Positions 17,993 through 26,550 are shown, counted from the stretch's first letter. The stretch: 64,000 bases of DNA from Leifsonia sp. fls2-241-R2A-40a (GCF_030209575.1 NZ_JARVRS010000001.1:1-64000); one strand, 5' to 3'. Translations and numbers: made by a program. Notes: generated by a model from the sequence alone, not told the origin.

Positions 17993-18921
17993 TCCATGCC
18001 TTCCGCTGCCTTTCGACCGCCGGCGAGGTCGACGAAGCGCTCTTCGAGCGTCTGCTCGCCGCGGACCTCTTCGATCGTGCCCGACGCGAGCACCTGTCCG
18101 CGGACGATGATCGCCACGCTGTCGCAGACGCGCTGGATCATGTCCATGCCGTGGCTCGAGACGACGACCGTCCCTCCTGCCGACGTGTAGCGCTGGAGGA
18201 TGTCGATGATGTTCGCCGCGGAGACGGGGTCGACCGACTCGAACGGCTCGTCGAGCACCAGCAGGCGCGGCGAGTGGATCATCGCGGCGGCGAGCGCGAT
18301 CTTCTTCGTCATGCCGGCTGAGTAGTCGGCGACCAGGCGATCCAGGGCGTCCTCGATGCCGAAGGCGGTGGCCAGGTCGGCGGTCCGCGCCCGCACGGTC
18401 TTGGCGCTCAGACCACGGAGGGTTCCCGCGTAGCGGAGGAACTGGGCGCCGGTCAGGCGGTCGAAGAGCCGCAGCTTGTCGGGCAGGACGCCGATGATGT
18501 GCTTGGCGCGGACCGGCTCGGCCCAGACGTCGACGCCGTGCACGACCACGCGACCGGCGTCGGGACGCAGCAGGCCGGTGACGATGGACAGGGTCGTGGT
18601 CTTGCCGGCGCCGTTCGGACCGACGATGCCGTAGAACGAGCCCTCCTTGATATCGAGGGTCACGCCGTCGACGGCGACGGTCTCGCCGTACCGTTTGTGC
18701 AGCCCGCCGATCGAGAGCACGGTCGGCCGCACATCCACCGGCTTCGGCGGCAGCGGTTCAACCGCCGGCGTCTTCACGCGCGGTGTCTGGCGCGGTTTCG
18801 CCGCAGCCGCGGTGGTGGTGGTGCGCTTGCGCGGCGCACGCGTGCTCGTCCCGGCCGCGGCAGCGGCCGTCTTCGCCGGAGCGCGCTTCGGTGTGGCACT
18901 CGGATCGGCGCCCTCCGCCAT
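17968..18921 (-). CDS. ABC transporter ATP-binding protein with disordered N-terminus
   Basis: An ABC ATPase of 317 residues from ATG 18921. Walker A is GPNGAGKTT, the signature is represented by YSAGMTKK, Walker B is LLVLDEPFESVD, and the H-loop is VVSSHG. The core is preceded by an Ala/Thr/Lys-rich tail (AAAAAGTSTRAPRKRTTTT). ATG 18921 has a strong ribosome site (GGGGGGAGACC). An alternative in-frame GTG at 19023 lies 6 bases after a TACGTT -10-like hexamer and would be leaderless, adding 34 residues. It pairs with the overlapping permease downstream. Confidence 0.9.
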   Translation of the reverse strand: MAEGADPSATPKRAPAKTAAAAAGTSTRAPRKRTTTTAAAAKPRQTPRVKTPAVEPLPPKPVDVRPTVLSIGGLHKRYGETVAVDGVTLDIKEGSFYGIVGPNGAGKTTTLSIVTGLLRPDAGRVVVHGVDVWAEPVRAKHIIGVLPDKLRLFDRLTGAQFLRYAGTLRGLSAKTVRARTADLATAFGIEDALDRLVADYSAGMTKKIALAAAMIHSPRLLVLDEPFESVDPVSAANIIDILQRYTSAGGTVVVSSHGMDMIQRVCDSVAIIVRGQVLASGTIEEVRGEQTLEERFVDLAGGRKAAEGMEWLHSFSD

Positions 18922-19262
18922 GGTCTCCCCCCTCTGCGAGTCGGCTTCCGTCGCGTCCGCTGCTTCCCGGGCCGGACTCTCATCGGGCTCGGTGCTCCGG
19001 GGACGCGCGTGCTCAGAACTCACCCCGCTAACGTACCAAGACACTCCTGCATGCGAACCCCTCGCCGCGGTGTCCGAGGGGGTCCTCCCACGTGGGAATG
19101 TCCTGTGAGGAACATAACGACCCAACAACGTCCTGCGTCAACCCCTGCCCCCGAGAGGGGGTCGCCGGTATTCTGGCGGAGGCATAAAGGGGTGTCGATA
19201 CGCATAAGCGCGGATGAATCCTGGGTGAACCTCGGGCTCGCGTTGATCCCAAGGAGATGATT
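18922..19262. other. divergent intergenic region
   Basis: This stretch separates the minus-strand ABC operon from the plus-strand surface-polymer cluster. On the minus strand TACGTT (about 19029-19034) may be a -10 element for the ABC ATPase. A short hairpin, CCCCC (19148-19152), GAGA, GGGGG (19157-19161), and a repeated GCATAA are visible before the nucleotidyltransferase. AAGGAG at 19251-19256 is that gene's ribosome site. No small gene or RNA was recognised. Confidence 0.5.
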
Positions 19263-19955
19263 GTGACGACCCAGGTAGTGATTCTCGCGGCCGGCATGGG
19301 AAGCCGACTCGGACGGAGCCTCCCCAAGCCGCTCACCGAGCTCAGCGACGGCCGCACCATCATGCAGCAGCAGTTCGACAACATCCACGCAGCCTTCGGC
19401 AAGGACGCCCAGGTGACGATCGTCGTCGGCTACAAGCTCGAGCACATCATCGAGGCGTTCCCCGACGCTCAGTTCGTCTACAACGAGCAGTACGACCAGA
19501 CCAACACCTCGAAGAGCCTGATGCGCGCCCTGCAGGCGTCCGGCACGGGCGGAGTGCTGTGGATGAACGGCGACGTGGTCTTCGACCCGGCCGTCCTCGT
19601 CCGCGCCGCCGCGATGGTCGCCCGCGACCAGACGTTCGTCACCGTGAACACCTCCTCCGTCGCCGACGAAGAGGTCAAGTACACGACGGGCCCCGAGGGC
19701 TACATCCACGAGCTGTCCAAGACCGTCAAGAACGGTCTCGGCGAGGCCGTCGGGATCAACTACATCTCGTCGGGCGACAAGGCGACGCTGTTGCGCCAGC
19801 TGCAGCGGGTGGGCGACCAGGACTACTTCGAGCGCGGCATCGAGCTCGCGATCGAGCAGGACCGCATCCTGGTCGAGCCGGTCGACATCTCCGACCTGTA
19901 CGCCGTCGAGGTCGACTTCCAGGAGGACCTGGAACGCGCGAATCTTTTCGTATAG
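19263..19955 (+). CDS. LicC-like sugar/alcohol-phosphate nucleotidyltransferase
   Basis: A 230-residue NTP-transferase. The nucleotide-binding signature LAAGMGSRLGRSLPKPLTEL is followed by the metal-binding aspartate in LWMNGDVVFD. It resembles phosphocholine cytidylyltransferase-like enzymes, which activate a phospho-alcohol or sugar phosphate as a CDP or NDP derivative. The GTG at 19263 was chosen over the ATG at 19257 because AAGGAG (19251-19256) is six bases away from it but touches the ATG. A CDP-alcohol phosphotransferase in the same cluster (24546-25367) is a plausible consumer of its product. Confidence 0.8.
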   Translation: MTTQVVILAAGMGSRLGRSLPKPLTELSDGRTIMQQQFDNIHAAFGKDAQVTIVVGYKLEHIIEAFPDAQFVYNEQYDQTNTSKSLMRALQASGTGGVLWMNGDVVFDPAVLVRAAAMVARDQTFVTVNTSSVADEEVKYTTGPEGYIHELSKTVKNGLGEAVGINYISSGDKATLLRQLQRVGDQDYFERGIELAIEQDRILVEPVDISDLYAVEVDFQEDLERANLFV

Positions 19956-20008
19956 TCGAAGTCGCCGCGTGAGCCCTCACGCAGCTTCGATCAATACGAT
20001 GGGTTCTC

Positions 20009-20893
20009 GTGACCACTATCCCGGCTGAGGTGCGCCCTGCGCAGCGCTCGCGCTTCGCGCGCTACCGGCAGTCGCTCTGGTTGCTGACGCGGCGCGATCT
20101 GCGCGTCCGCTACTCCACGAGCGTTCTCGGTTACCTGTGGTCGATCCTCGATCCGCTCGTGATGAGCGCGATCTACTGGTTCGTCTTCACGGTCATCTTC
20201 AAGCGCGACGTCGGCGAGAACCCGTACATCGTGTTCCTCCTGGCGGCCCTGCTGCCGTGGATGTGGTTCAACGGCGCGGTATCCGACAGCACGCGTGCGT
20301 ACATCCGCGAGGCCAAGCTCATCCGCTCGACGATGATCCCGCGCACCATCTGGGTCAACCGCATCGTCGCCTCGAAGGGCATCGAGTTCCTGCTGTCGCT
20401 GCCGGTGCTCGCGTTCTTCGCGATCCTGACGGGCGCGAAGCTCAATGTGGATGTGCTGCTCTTCCCGCTGGCGATCCTGATCCAGACCGTGCTGACGGTC
20501 GGGATCGGGCTGATCGTGGCCCCGCTGGTCGTGTTCTACCGCGACCTCGAGCGTGCAGTGAAGCTCGCGCTGCGCTTCCTCTTCTACGCCTCCCCCATCA
20601 TCTACAGCGCCCGCGACCTCCCGGGCGGCTGCGGCGCCGGGATCCCCGCGCGGCAGTGCGCGGCCTACCTCACCGCGCATCCCGGGGCGCAGACGGACGT
20701 GCTGTTCTCTCTGCACTTCTGGTCGGCGTTCAACCCGCTCACCGGCATCTTCAGCCTGTACCGCTCGGCCTTCTTCGCCGAAGAGCTGGACTGGTTCCTC
20801 GTCGGAGTCAGCGCTCTCATGTCGCTGGTGCTGCTGGCGATCGGCTGGGCGGTCTTCAGGCGTTTCGAGCGCGATGTGCTGAAGGAGATCTGA
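20009..20893 (+). CDS. Wzm/TagG-type polysaccharide ABC exporter permease
   Basis: A 294-residue ABC-2 permease for a lipid-linked surface glycan. The N-terminal amphipathic part RDLRVRYSTSVLGYLWSILDP, the LLPWMWFNGAVSDSTRAY segment and about six helices follow the TagG/Wzm pattern. An external loop with two cysteines (GGCGAGIPARQCAAYL) sits before the last helices. The start is GTG at 20009, 53 bases after the nucleotidyltransferase. Its stop and the ATPase start are directly adjacent, so the two are co-translated. Confidence 0.92.
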   Translation: MTTIPAEVRPAQRSRFARYRQSLWLLTRRDLRVRYSTSVLGYLWSILDPLVMSAIYWFVFTVIFKRDVGENPYIVFLLAALLPWMWFNGAVSDSTRAYIREAKLIRSTMIPRTIWVNRIVASKGIEFLLSLPVLAFFAILTGAKLNVDVLLFPLAILIQTVLTVGIGLIVAPLVVFYRDLERAVKLALRFLFYASPIIYSARDLPGGCGAGIPARQCAAYLTAHPGAQTDVLFSLHFWSAFNPLTGIFSLYRSAFFAEELDWFLVGVSALMSLVLLAIGWAVFRRFERDVLKEI

Positions 20894-21628
20894 GTGGCAC
20901 CCGTCATCGCCGTCGACGGCCTCGGCGTGCGCTTCCGGCGCAACCGCGGAGCCCGACGATCGTTCAAGGATCTCTTCTCCACCAAGGAGCGCCGGGTGCG
21001 CCCGGACGATTTCTGGGCGCTCCGCAACGTCAGCTTCCGGGTGCAGCCCGGTGAGGCCATCGGCGTCGTCGGGCGCAACGGCCAGGGCAAGTCGACCCTG
21101 CTGAAGCTCGTCGCGGGCGTCATGCTGCCCGACGAGGGCTCGGTGAAGGTGACCGATGGGGTGGCGCCGCTGATCGAGATTACCGGCGGGTTCGTGGACG
21201 ACCTGACCGTGCGCGACAACGTGTACCTCACGGCGGGCCTGCACGGCATGTCGCGTGCGCAGATCGACGAGCGGTTCGGCGAGATCATCGACTTCGCCGA
21301 GATCGGCGACTTCGTCGACACTCCGTATAAGCACCTGTCCAGTGGCATGAAGGTGCGCATCGCGTTCTCCGTCATCTCGCAGCTGGAGGAGCCGGTGCTG
21401 CTGGTGGACGAGGTGCTCGCCGTCGGCGACCGCGGCTTCCGCGAGAAGTGCTACCGACGCATCGAGGAGCTCCTCGCCGGCGGACGCACGCTGTTCTTCG
21501 TGTCGCACAACGAGAAGGACCTGCGTCGCTTCTGCGAGCGGGGTCTGTACCTGGACAAGGGCGCTCTCGTGCTGGACGGCCCCATCGCCGACGTGCTGGA
21601 GCTGTACAACGCCGACTACGGCAGCTGA
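20894..21628 (+). CDS. Wzt/TagH-type polysaccharide ABC exporter ATPase
   Basis: A 244-residue ABC ATPase that powers export by the preceding permease. Walker A is GRNGQGKSTLLK, the signature is HLSSGMKVR, Walker B is VLLVDEVLAVGD, and the H-loop is FFVSHN. The DEVLAVGD sequence is the hallmark of the Wzt/TagH subfamily. There is no C-terminal carbohydrate-binding extension, so chain-length or end-group recognition must occur elsewhere, as in TagH-type systems without that domain. Confidence 0.93.
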   Translation: MAPVIAVDGLGVRFRRNRGARRSFKDLFSTKERRVRPDDFWALRNVSFRVQPGEAIGVVGRNGQGKSTLLKLVAGVMLPDEGSVKVTDGVAPLIEITGGFVDDLTVRDNVYLTAGLHGMSRAQIDERFGEIIDFAEIGDFVDTPYKHLSSGMKVRIAFSVISQLEEPVLLVDEVLAVGDRGFREKCYRRIEELLAGGRTLFFVSHNEKDLRRFCERGLYLDKGALVLDGPIADVLELYNADYGS

Positions 21629-21766
21629 CGGAAGAGCCGGTCAGCGGCCGGTTTCGGGACGCGCGAAATCGTCCACAGAAAAGAATTCGGCGAGTTGTCC
21701 CCGGAAGTGGTGTTCGTGCCCGATTACGGGGCATCGAGCGTCGGAGGGGATGGTTAGCGTCATCGC

Positions 21767-22084
21767 ATGAATCGTCTCCGGTTTCTTCGCAGCCCCTCTC
21801 CCGCTCCTCGACCGCGTCGCCTCGCCTACCCCGTTCCGTGGCGCGTCGACCGGAGCACGGCGCCCCATTACCGGCTCGTCAACGACGGCCGCGAGACTCT
21901 CCGCGGCGTCACCGTGAGCGTCGCGGGCGACTCCCGGCTGACCGTCAGCGGGCCGACCTCCGTGCGCCCTGGTGAAGCTGTCCGGGCCAGCGTGAGCGGC
22001 CGCGACCCGGCTCGCGACACCCTGCTGGTCGTCCGCTGGTTCCCGCCGGACGGCCGCGAGTACCTCTGGCAGATCAGCCTGTGA
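21767..22084 (+). CDS. hypothetical protein with single Ig-like beta domain
   Basis: A 105-residue protein I do not recognise as a named family. After a basic 22-residue N-terminus, the rest reads as alternating beta strands (HYRLVNDGRETLRGVTVSVAG, then GEAVRASVSG and TLLVVRWFPPDGREYLWQISL), like a compact immunoglobulin or DUF-type sandwich. There is no signal peptide. It lies inside the surface-polymer cluster between the exporter ATPase and a small HTH regulator. Function is unknown. Confidence 0.65.
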   Translation: MNRLRFLRSPSPAPRPRRLAYPVPWRVDRSTAPHYRLVNDGRETLRGVTVSVAGDSRLTVSGPTSVRPGEAVRASVSGRDPARDTLLVVRWFPPDGREYLWQISL

Positions 22085-22233
22085 CGCCGGCGCCCTCTCG
22101 GGCCGCGCACGGCTCGAGAGGGCGCGGTCATTGCCCGAATCGCGCGCATTTCCGGCGGGCAACGCGTGAGGTACCCGGATCGGGGTGCACGCGCTCTGGA
22201 GTCGAACGGGCCGGGGTTCTTCACTGGGGGACT

Positions 22234-22545
22234 ATGAAGAACGCAGTCGCACCCGCCGCCCAACTCCTCGGCGAACGCATCCGCTGTGTCCGCATCCAGC
22301 TCGGGCTCAGTCAGGAGGCGATCGCCAGCCTCGCCTCGATGCACGTCACCAACTTCGGGAAGATCGAGCGCGGCGACGCCAACCCGAGCCTGCTGACGAT
22401 CGTCCGGATCGCGGCGGTCCTCGGGACGGACGTCGCCTCGCTCACCCAGGACATCACCGGCGAGCACCTGCCGGCCGGGGTGCGCGTGCTTCGCGCTCGC
22501 GACTTCCTGAGCGAACGGGAACGTCGCGCGCGCCGGTCGCGCTGA
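22234..22545 (+). CDS. XRE-family helix-turn-helix regulator
   Basis: A 103-residue protein with a Cro/C1-type HTH at about residues 10-65: LGERIRCVRIQLGLSQEAIA, then HVTNFGKIERGDANPSLLTI. A short Arg-rich tail follows. ATG at 22234 was preferred over upstream starts because the domain begins nearby. It is a plausible regulator of the surrounding surface-polymer genes; that rests only on position. Confidence 0.85.
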   Translation: MKNAVAPAAQLLGERIRCVRIQLGLSQEAIASLASMHVTNFGKIERGDANPSLLTIVRIAAVLGTDVASLTQDITGEHLPAGVRVLRARDFLSERERRARRSR

Positions 22546-22572
22546 ACGAGATCCGGCCTACACTCTGTGGAG

Positions 22573-23652
22573 ATGGCCAAGAAGCAGCAACCGATCGTCT
22601 CCGTCACCGGCGGCCCGCCGCAGGGTGGCGACACGCCTCGAGCCCTGAACACGACCCTGGATCGTTTCCTGGGCATTCAGCGGCCGGTGGTGGTGGCCCA
22701 CCTGCGCAGCATCCGGAGGCGGCATCCCGATGCCTCCGCGGAGGAGTTGGCGCGCATCCTGGAGCGGCGATACATCGCCGCGGTGACGAGCGGCGGCGCC
22801 GCCGTCGGTGCGACCGCCGTCATCCCGGCGATCGGGACCGGCGTGACGCTGGCGCTGTCGGGCATCGAGACGGCCGCATTCCTCGAGGCGACCGCCCTGT
22901 ACGCCCAGTCGATGAGCGAACTGCACGGCATCGCCGTCGAGGATCCGGAGCGGGCACGCGCCCTCGTCCTCACCATGATGCTCGGCCGCGAGGGCTCCGA
23001 CCTCGTCCGGCAGCTCGCGGGCCAGTTCTCCGGCGGCGGCGTGACCCGGACGGCGTACTGGGGCGAGCTGGTCACCTCCAGTCTTCCCGCGATGGTCGTC
23101 GGGCCTCTCGTGGACCGTCTGAAGAGTGCGTTCATCCGTCAGTTCGCCGTGCGCGGAGGCGCGAGCATCGTCGCCCGAGCCATCCCCTTCGGGATCGGTG
23201 CCGTGATCGGCGGGGCGGGCAACAATATCCTCGCGCGCCGCGTCGTGCAGAACGCCCGGATCGCGTTCGGGCCGTCGCCGCTCGTGATCCCGGAAGTCCT
23301 GACGCCTGCCGAAGGCCCGGGAGCAGTGCGTCGCCTCGGATCGGCGACGGGAGCCGGGGTGGTCCGCGTCGGCGCCGCGACGGGCACCGGCGTCGCACGG
23401 GTCAGTTCGGCCACAGGCACCGGCGTGGCGCGCGTCAGCTCCGCGACGGGAGCCGGCGTGGCCTGGGTCAGTTCGGCGACCGGTGCCCGCGTGGCCCGCC
23501 TCGGGGACACCCTGCGCGCTGCGCGCCCGCGCCGGCGGAAGAAGTCCTCGGGAGACGCCGGAAGCGGCCAGGAGCCGCAGACGCCGCAGGGGCAGGACGA
23601 CTCGTCGTCGATGCCTCAGAGCGACGACGACGGCCGGCGCGCCGCCGGCTGA
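22573..23652 (+). CDS. hypothetical membrane-associated protein with 11-residue repeats
   Basis: A 359-residue protein of no recognised family. Residues 1-70 include a helix with RRRHPDASAEELARILERRY. Residues about 70-125 are glycine/alanine-rich and hydrophobic (GGAAVGATAVIPAIGTGVTL), with a second stretch around AIPFGIGAVIGGAGN. Five tandem 11-residue repeats of the form SATGTGVARVS follow (DNA 23341-23505). The C-terminus is a basic then acidic disordered tail. ATG at 22573 lies 8 bases after TACACT, a possible -10, and an in-frame GTG is at 22567. It could be an EcsC-like or lipid-associated protein; this is a guess. Confidence 0.65.
   Translation: MAKKQQPIVSVTGGPPQGGDTPRALNTTLDRFLGIQRPVVVAHLRSIRRRHPDASAEELARILERRYIAAVTSGGAAVGATAVIPAIGTGVTLALSGIETAAFLEATALYAQSMSELHGIAVEDPERARALVLTMMLGREGSDLVRQLAGQFSGGGVTRTAYWGELVTSSLPAMVVGPLVDRLKSAFIRQFAVRGGASIVARAIPFGIGAVIGGAGNNILARRVVQNARIAFGPSPLVIPEVLTPAEGPGAVRRLGSATGAGVVRVGAATGTGVARVSSATGTGVARVSSATGAGVAWVSSATGARVARLGDTLRAARPRRRKKSSGDAGSGQEPQTPQGQDDSSSMPQSDDDGRRAAG
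23341..23505 (+). repeat. five 33-bp tandem repeats inside a coding region
   Basis: Units at 23341, 23374, 23407, 23440 and 23473 each encode an 11-residue variant of S-A-T-G-x-G-V-x-R/W-V-S/G. Third-codon differences between units are frequent, so the protein sequence, not the DNA, is what is conserved. Confidence 0.85.
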
Positions 23653-23668
23653 GCCGCACGCCCGAGAC

Positions 23669-24553
23669 TCAGACGATGGGCGGACGGCCCGCGGCCGTCA
23701 TCCGCGCGATCGTGCGCCACCGCAGTGGACGTCGCTCCCCCGGGTCGGTGCGCCAGCCCTCGGCCCACCCTCCGAACCACGCCCGCAGCACGGCCGGTTT
23801 GCGGAACCAGCGGAGCAACTGGATGCCCGTCCACGACCCGACGTACAGCGGCACCAGGACGATCGGCAGGTTGCGCCGCGCGAGCCACACCCGGTTCCGG
23901 GCGTTGAGGCGGTAGTAGTACGAGTGGCGGGTGGGCGAGACCGAGGGGTGCTCTGCCACCAGATCGCCCGCATACCAGACGCGCTTCCCCTGGTCCCACA
24001 CCTTCCAGGCCAGGTCGATGCCCTCGTGGGCGTAGAAGAACGGCGCCGCCCAGCCGCCGGCCCGCTCGAAGACCTCGCGCGGCAGCACGATCACGGCCTC
24101 GAGCACGGCGAACACGTTGCTCGACCGCTCCGGGTCGCCCTTGCGGATGCGCGGGATCCAGCGCCGGGGCGCCGGGGCGCCATCCGGCACGCGGAGACGC
24201 GGCTGCAGCATCCCGATGCTGGGATCGGCTCGCAGCTTGGCGACGGCGTCGGCGAGGAACGTGCGCGACGGGATGTCCGCGTCGTCATCGAGGAAGAACA
24301 GCCACTCCCCCGACACGAGCGGCACACCGGCGTTGCGCCCGGCGGGGATGCCGACGTTCTCGGGCAGGGCGAGTGTGCGAACGCCATCCGGCAGGGCCGG
24401 CTCGGCCGTGGCCGGATCCCAGCCGTTGCCGACGACGACCACGTCGGTGGTGACGCGCTCCTGCGCGAGCACCGACTCCACACCGCGGCGCAGCTCCGCA
24501 GGCCGCGAGCCCTGGGTGAGCACCACGACCGCGATCGCCGGCTGGTCAGCCAC
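23669..24553 (-). CDS. GT2 family glycosyltransferase
   Basis: A 294-residue inverting glycosyltransferase of the GT-A fold. VVVLTQGSRPAELRRGVES opens the nucleotide-binding half, ENVGIPAGRNAGV is the family substrate loop, and FFLDDDADIP carries the DxD metal site. The acceptor region reads FYAHEGIDLAWKVW. No transmembrane anchor is obvious apart from a hydrophobic patch near residue 240. The GTG start at 24553 overlaps the CDP-alcohol phosphotransferase stop by 8 bases, so the three minus-strand genes are one operon. Confidence 0.9.
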   Translation of the reverse strand: MADQPAIAVVVLTQGSRPAELRRGVESVLAQERVTTDVVVVGNGWDPATAEPALPDGVRTLALPENVGIPAGRNAGVPLVSGEWLFFLDDDADIPSRTFLADAVAKLRADPSIGMLQPRLRVPDGAPAPRRWIPRIRKGDPERSSNVFAVLEAVIVLPREVFERAGGWAAPFFYAHEGIDLAWKVWDQGKRVWYAGDLVAEHPSVSPTRHSYYYRLNARNRVWLARRNLPIVLVPLYVGSWTGIQLLRWFRKPAVLRAWFGGWAEGWRTDPGERRPLRWRTIARMTAAGRPPIV

Positions 24554-25367
24554 GGACCCGCCGCGACGCCATGATGGTCACGAAGTGCCCGATCGCCGCC
24601 AGGATCGCCAGCGGGACGAGCACGCTGAGCAGGATGCGGTCGGCGAGGGTCGCGCCGATGAAGAGCCCGACGATCGAGAACACGAAGATCAGGATGGTCA
24701 GCTCGACGGAGTGGTAGAGGCGGTGGAACGGCAGGAAGCGGGCGGCGCGCCGCAGCGTCGCGACCAGCCCGTGCGTCGGCGCGTACTCGGACTGCGTATC
24801 CGCGAGCTTCGGCAGTCCCGCGTTCGCCCGGGCGACGCGCACCATGTCGTTGAGCGCCTTGTTGAGCACGATCACCAGGGCGAGCAGCGTGCCCAGGTTC
24901 GTCCACAGGAAGTCCTGCGTCGCCTCGAAGGGATACCCGGCGGCGCGGATGCCCAGCACGATGGCGATGAGCGTCTCGGTCGTGTAGTGCCCGACGTTGT
25001 CGAGGAAGATGCCCGCGGGCGACGACGTGCCGCGCCAGCGCGCCACCTCGCCGTCGCAGCAGTCGACGAGCATCTGCAGCTGGCCGAGCACGAGGGCGAG
25101 CGCGGCGCCGGCGATGCCCGGGATGAGCAAGGAGGCGGCGGTCGCCCATCCGGTCAGGATCATCAGCCCGGTCACGCCGTTGGCCGAGATCGAGGTCTTG
25201 AGCAGGAACCAGGTCAGGTACGGCGAGAGGTTCCGCAGGTACAGCGAGGCGGTCCAGTGCTCGGCGTTGCGTCGGCCGCGCACCTCCGGGGGCTGCGCAA
25301 CGGCTCTCAGCTCGGCGATCGAGGACGGACGGGCGCCGTGCGCCGCGGATCCGGGTGCGGTCGTCAT
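24546..25367 (-). CDS. CDP-alcohol phosphatidyltransferase family protein
   Basis: A 273-residue membrane enzyme with about 6 helices that transfers a phospho-alcohol from a CDP-alcohol to an acceptor alcohol. The signature DGx2ARx8Gx3Dx3D appears as DGEVARWRGTSSPAG followed by IFLDNVGH: the first three Asp are kept but the fourth is His. This variant position is known in some subgroups, but its effect here is unknown. It lies 2 bases after the upstream GT2 gene and overlaps the downstream GT2 gene, linking phospho-alcohol transfer with sugar transfer, as in teichoic-acid-like polymer synthesis. Confidence 0.88.
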   Translation of the reverse strand: MTTAPGSAAHGARPSSIAELRAVAQPPEVRGRRNAEHWTASLYLRNLSPYLTWFLLKTSISANGVTGLMILTGWATAASLLIPGIAGAALALVLGQLQMLVDCCDGEVARWRGTSSPAGIFLDNVGHYTTETLIAIVLGIRAAGYPFEATQDFLWTNLGTLLALVIVLNKALNDMVRVARANAGLPKLADTQSEYAPTHGLVATLRRAARFLPFHRLYHSVELTILIFVFSIVGLFIGATLADRILLSVLVPLAILAAIGHFVTIMASRRVRG

Positions 25368-25369
25368 GC

Positions 25370-26413
25370 CTACCTTCCGATGTGGGCCGTGATGTTACGG
25401 GTGAGGGACAGATAGCCGAGGACGAAGCCGGTCCCCCAGCTGAAATGGATGCACGGCAAGACTACGAGAAACCACAGGAACGCACGAAAACCGTCGCGCC
25501 GGCCCCACAGCAGAGCGGAGATCACGACGATCACCACGTACAGCGCGGGGATCGCGAACCCCCACAGCAGCCAGGGAGCCGCCCCCACCGCCGCCTGGAC
25601 GATCCCGGCGATGCCGAGCAAGGTTCCGATGGCGACGCCCAGCACCATGACCGGCGGCGCGAAGTAGCGCAGGCCGTTCGAGGTGGGGAACCGGCGTGCG
25701 AGCTCGCCGCGCCAGATGCCCGTCGAGAAGAACTGCCGCGCGAGGCGGTACAGGTTCGGTCGCGGACGGTAGGTCACCTTGAGCCGGGGCGTGAACCACA
25801 CCGTGCCTCCGGCGCTGCGGATGCGGCGGTTGAGCTCCCAGTCCTGCCCGCGCTTGATCTCCTCGTCGAAGAGGCCGACGTCGAGAAGGCGGTCACGGCG
25901 GAACACCCCGAGGTAGACCGTCTCGGCCGGCCCGGCCTCCCCGCCGACGTGCAGCTTGGTCCCGCCGAGGCCGACACGGCTGCCGTAGGCGCGCGCGACG
26001 GCGCGCTCGAAGTCGGTCGTGCCCTGCGCATCCATCAGTCCGCCGACGTTGTCCGCCCCGGTCTCGAGCATCGTCTCGACGGCCACCCGGGCGTAGTCGG
26101 CCGGGAGCACGCTGTGCGCATCCACCCGGATCACGATCGGGTAGCGCGACTCACGGATCGCCAGATTCAGCCCAGCAGGCGTGGAGCCGATCGCGTTGTC
26201 GAGGACGCGGATGCGCGGGTCGACCGCCGCGAGCTCGGCGACGAGCTCGGTGGTGCCGTCGATGCTGGGGCCGAGGGCGATCGCGACCTCGAACGGCCCG
26301 GCGTAGTCCTGTGCGAGCAGGCTGTCGACGGCGGCGCGTACGTGGGTGACCTCGTTCAGCACCGGCATCACGTACGAGACACCCGGGAGGGTGTTCACGG
26401 TGTCGTCCGGCAT
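25370..26413 (-). CDS. GT2 family membrane glycosyltransferase
   Basis: A 347-residue GT-A glycosyltransferase with membrane helices at the C-terminus. SYVMPVLNEVTHVRAAVDSL starts the domain, IRVDAHS holds the DxD-type metal site, and KRGQDWELNRRIRSAGG is the ED(W) acceptor motif. Residues about 245-335 form three or four helices (for example LLWGFAIPALYVVIVVISALLW), as in succinoglycan-type transferases acting on polyprenyl-linked intermediates. It is the first gene of the three-gene minus-strand operon. Confidence 0.92.
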   Translation of the reverse strand: MPDDTVNTLPGVSYVMPVLNEVTHVRAAVDSLLAQDYAGPFEVAIALGPSIDGTTELVAELAAVDPRIRVLDNAIGSTPAGLNLAIRESRYPIVIRVDAHSVLPADYARVAVETMLETGADNVGGLMDAQGTTDFERAVARAYGSRVGLGGTKLHVGGEAGPAETVYLGVFRRDRLLDVGLFDEEIKRGQDWELNRRIRSAGGTVWFTPRLKVTYRPRPNLYRLARQFFSTGIWRGELARRFPTSNGLRYFAPPVMVLGVAIGTLLGIAGIVQAAVGAAPWLLWGFAIPALYVVIVVISALLWGRRDGFRAFLWFLVVLPCIHFSWGTGFVLGYLSLTRNITAHIGR

Positions 26414-26501
26414 CTGGTCCTTCGGTGTAGCGGGTCGGCGTCGAGCCTATCAGCCGGGCCCTGCCGGAGCCCGGGAGCGGGATGGGCGCACGACCCGACG
26501 G

Positions 26502-26537
26502 CGAAGGGCCGCCCCGCCGAAGCGGGACGGCCCTTCG
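26502..26537 (-). terminator. Rho-independent-type hairpin after htrA-like gene
   Basis: CGAAGGGCCG (26502-26511) pairs with CGGCCCTTCG (26528-26537), and CCCGC (26513-26517) with GCGGG (26522-26526), around loop CGAA; one C-A mismatch interrupts 15 pairs. It lies 14 bases past the stop of the minus-strand protease gene. Confidence 0.75.
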
Positions 26538-26550
26538 TGACGATGTCGGG

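Noticed and set aside
19148-19161. C5-GAGA-G5 hairpin before the nucleotidyltransferase as a terminator or riboswitch
   Set aside because: A 5-bp stem without T-tract or conserved aptamer features is too weak to call.
23341-23505. Possible CRISPR-like repeat array
   Set aside because: The 33-bp units abut without spacers, vary at third codon positions and are in frame in a protein.
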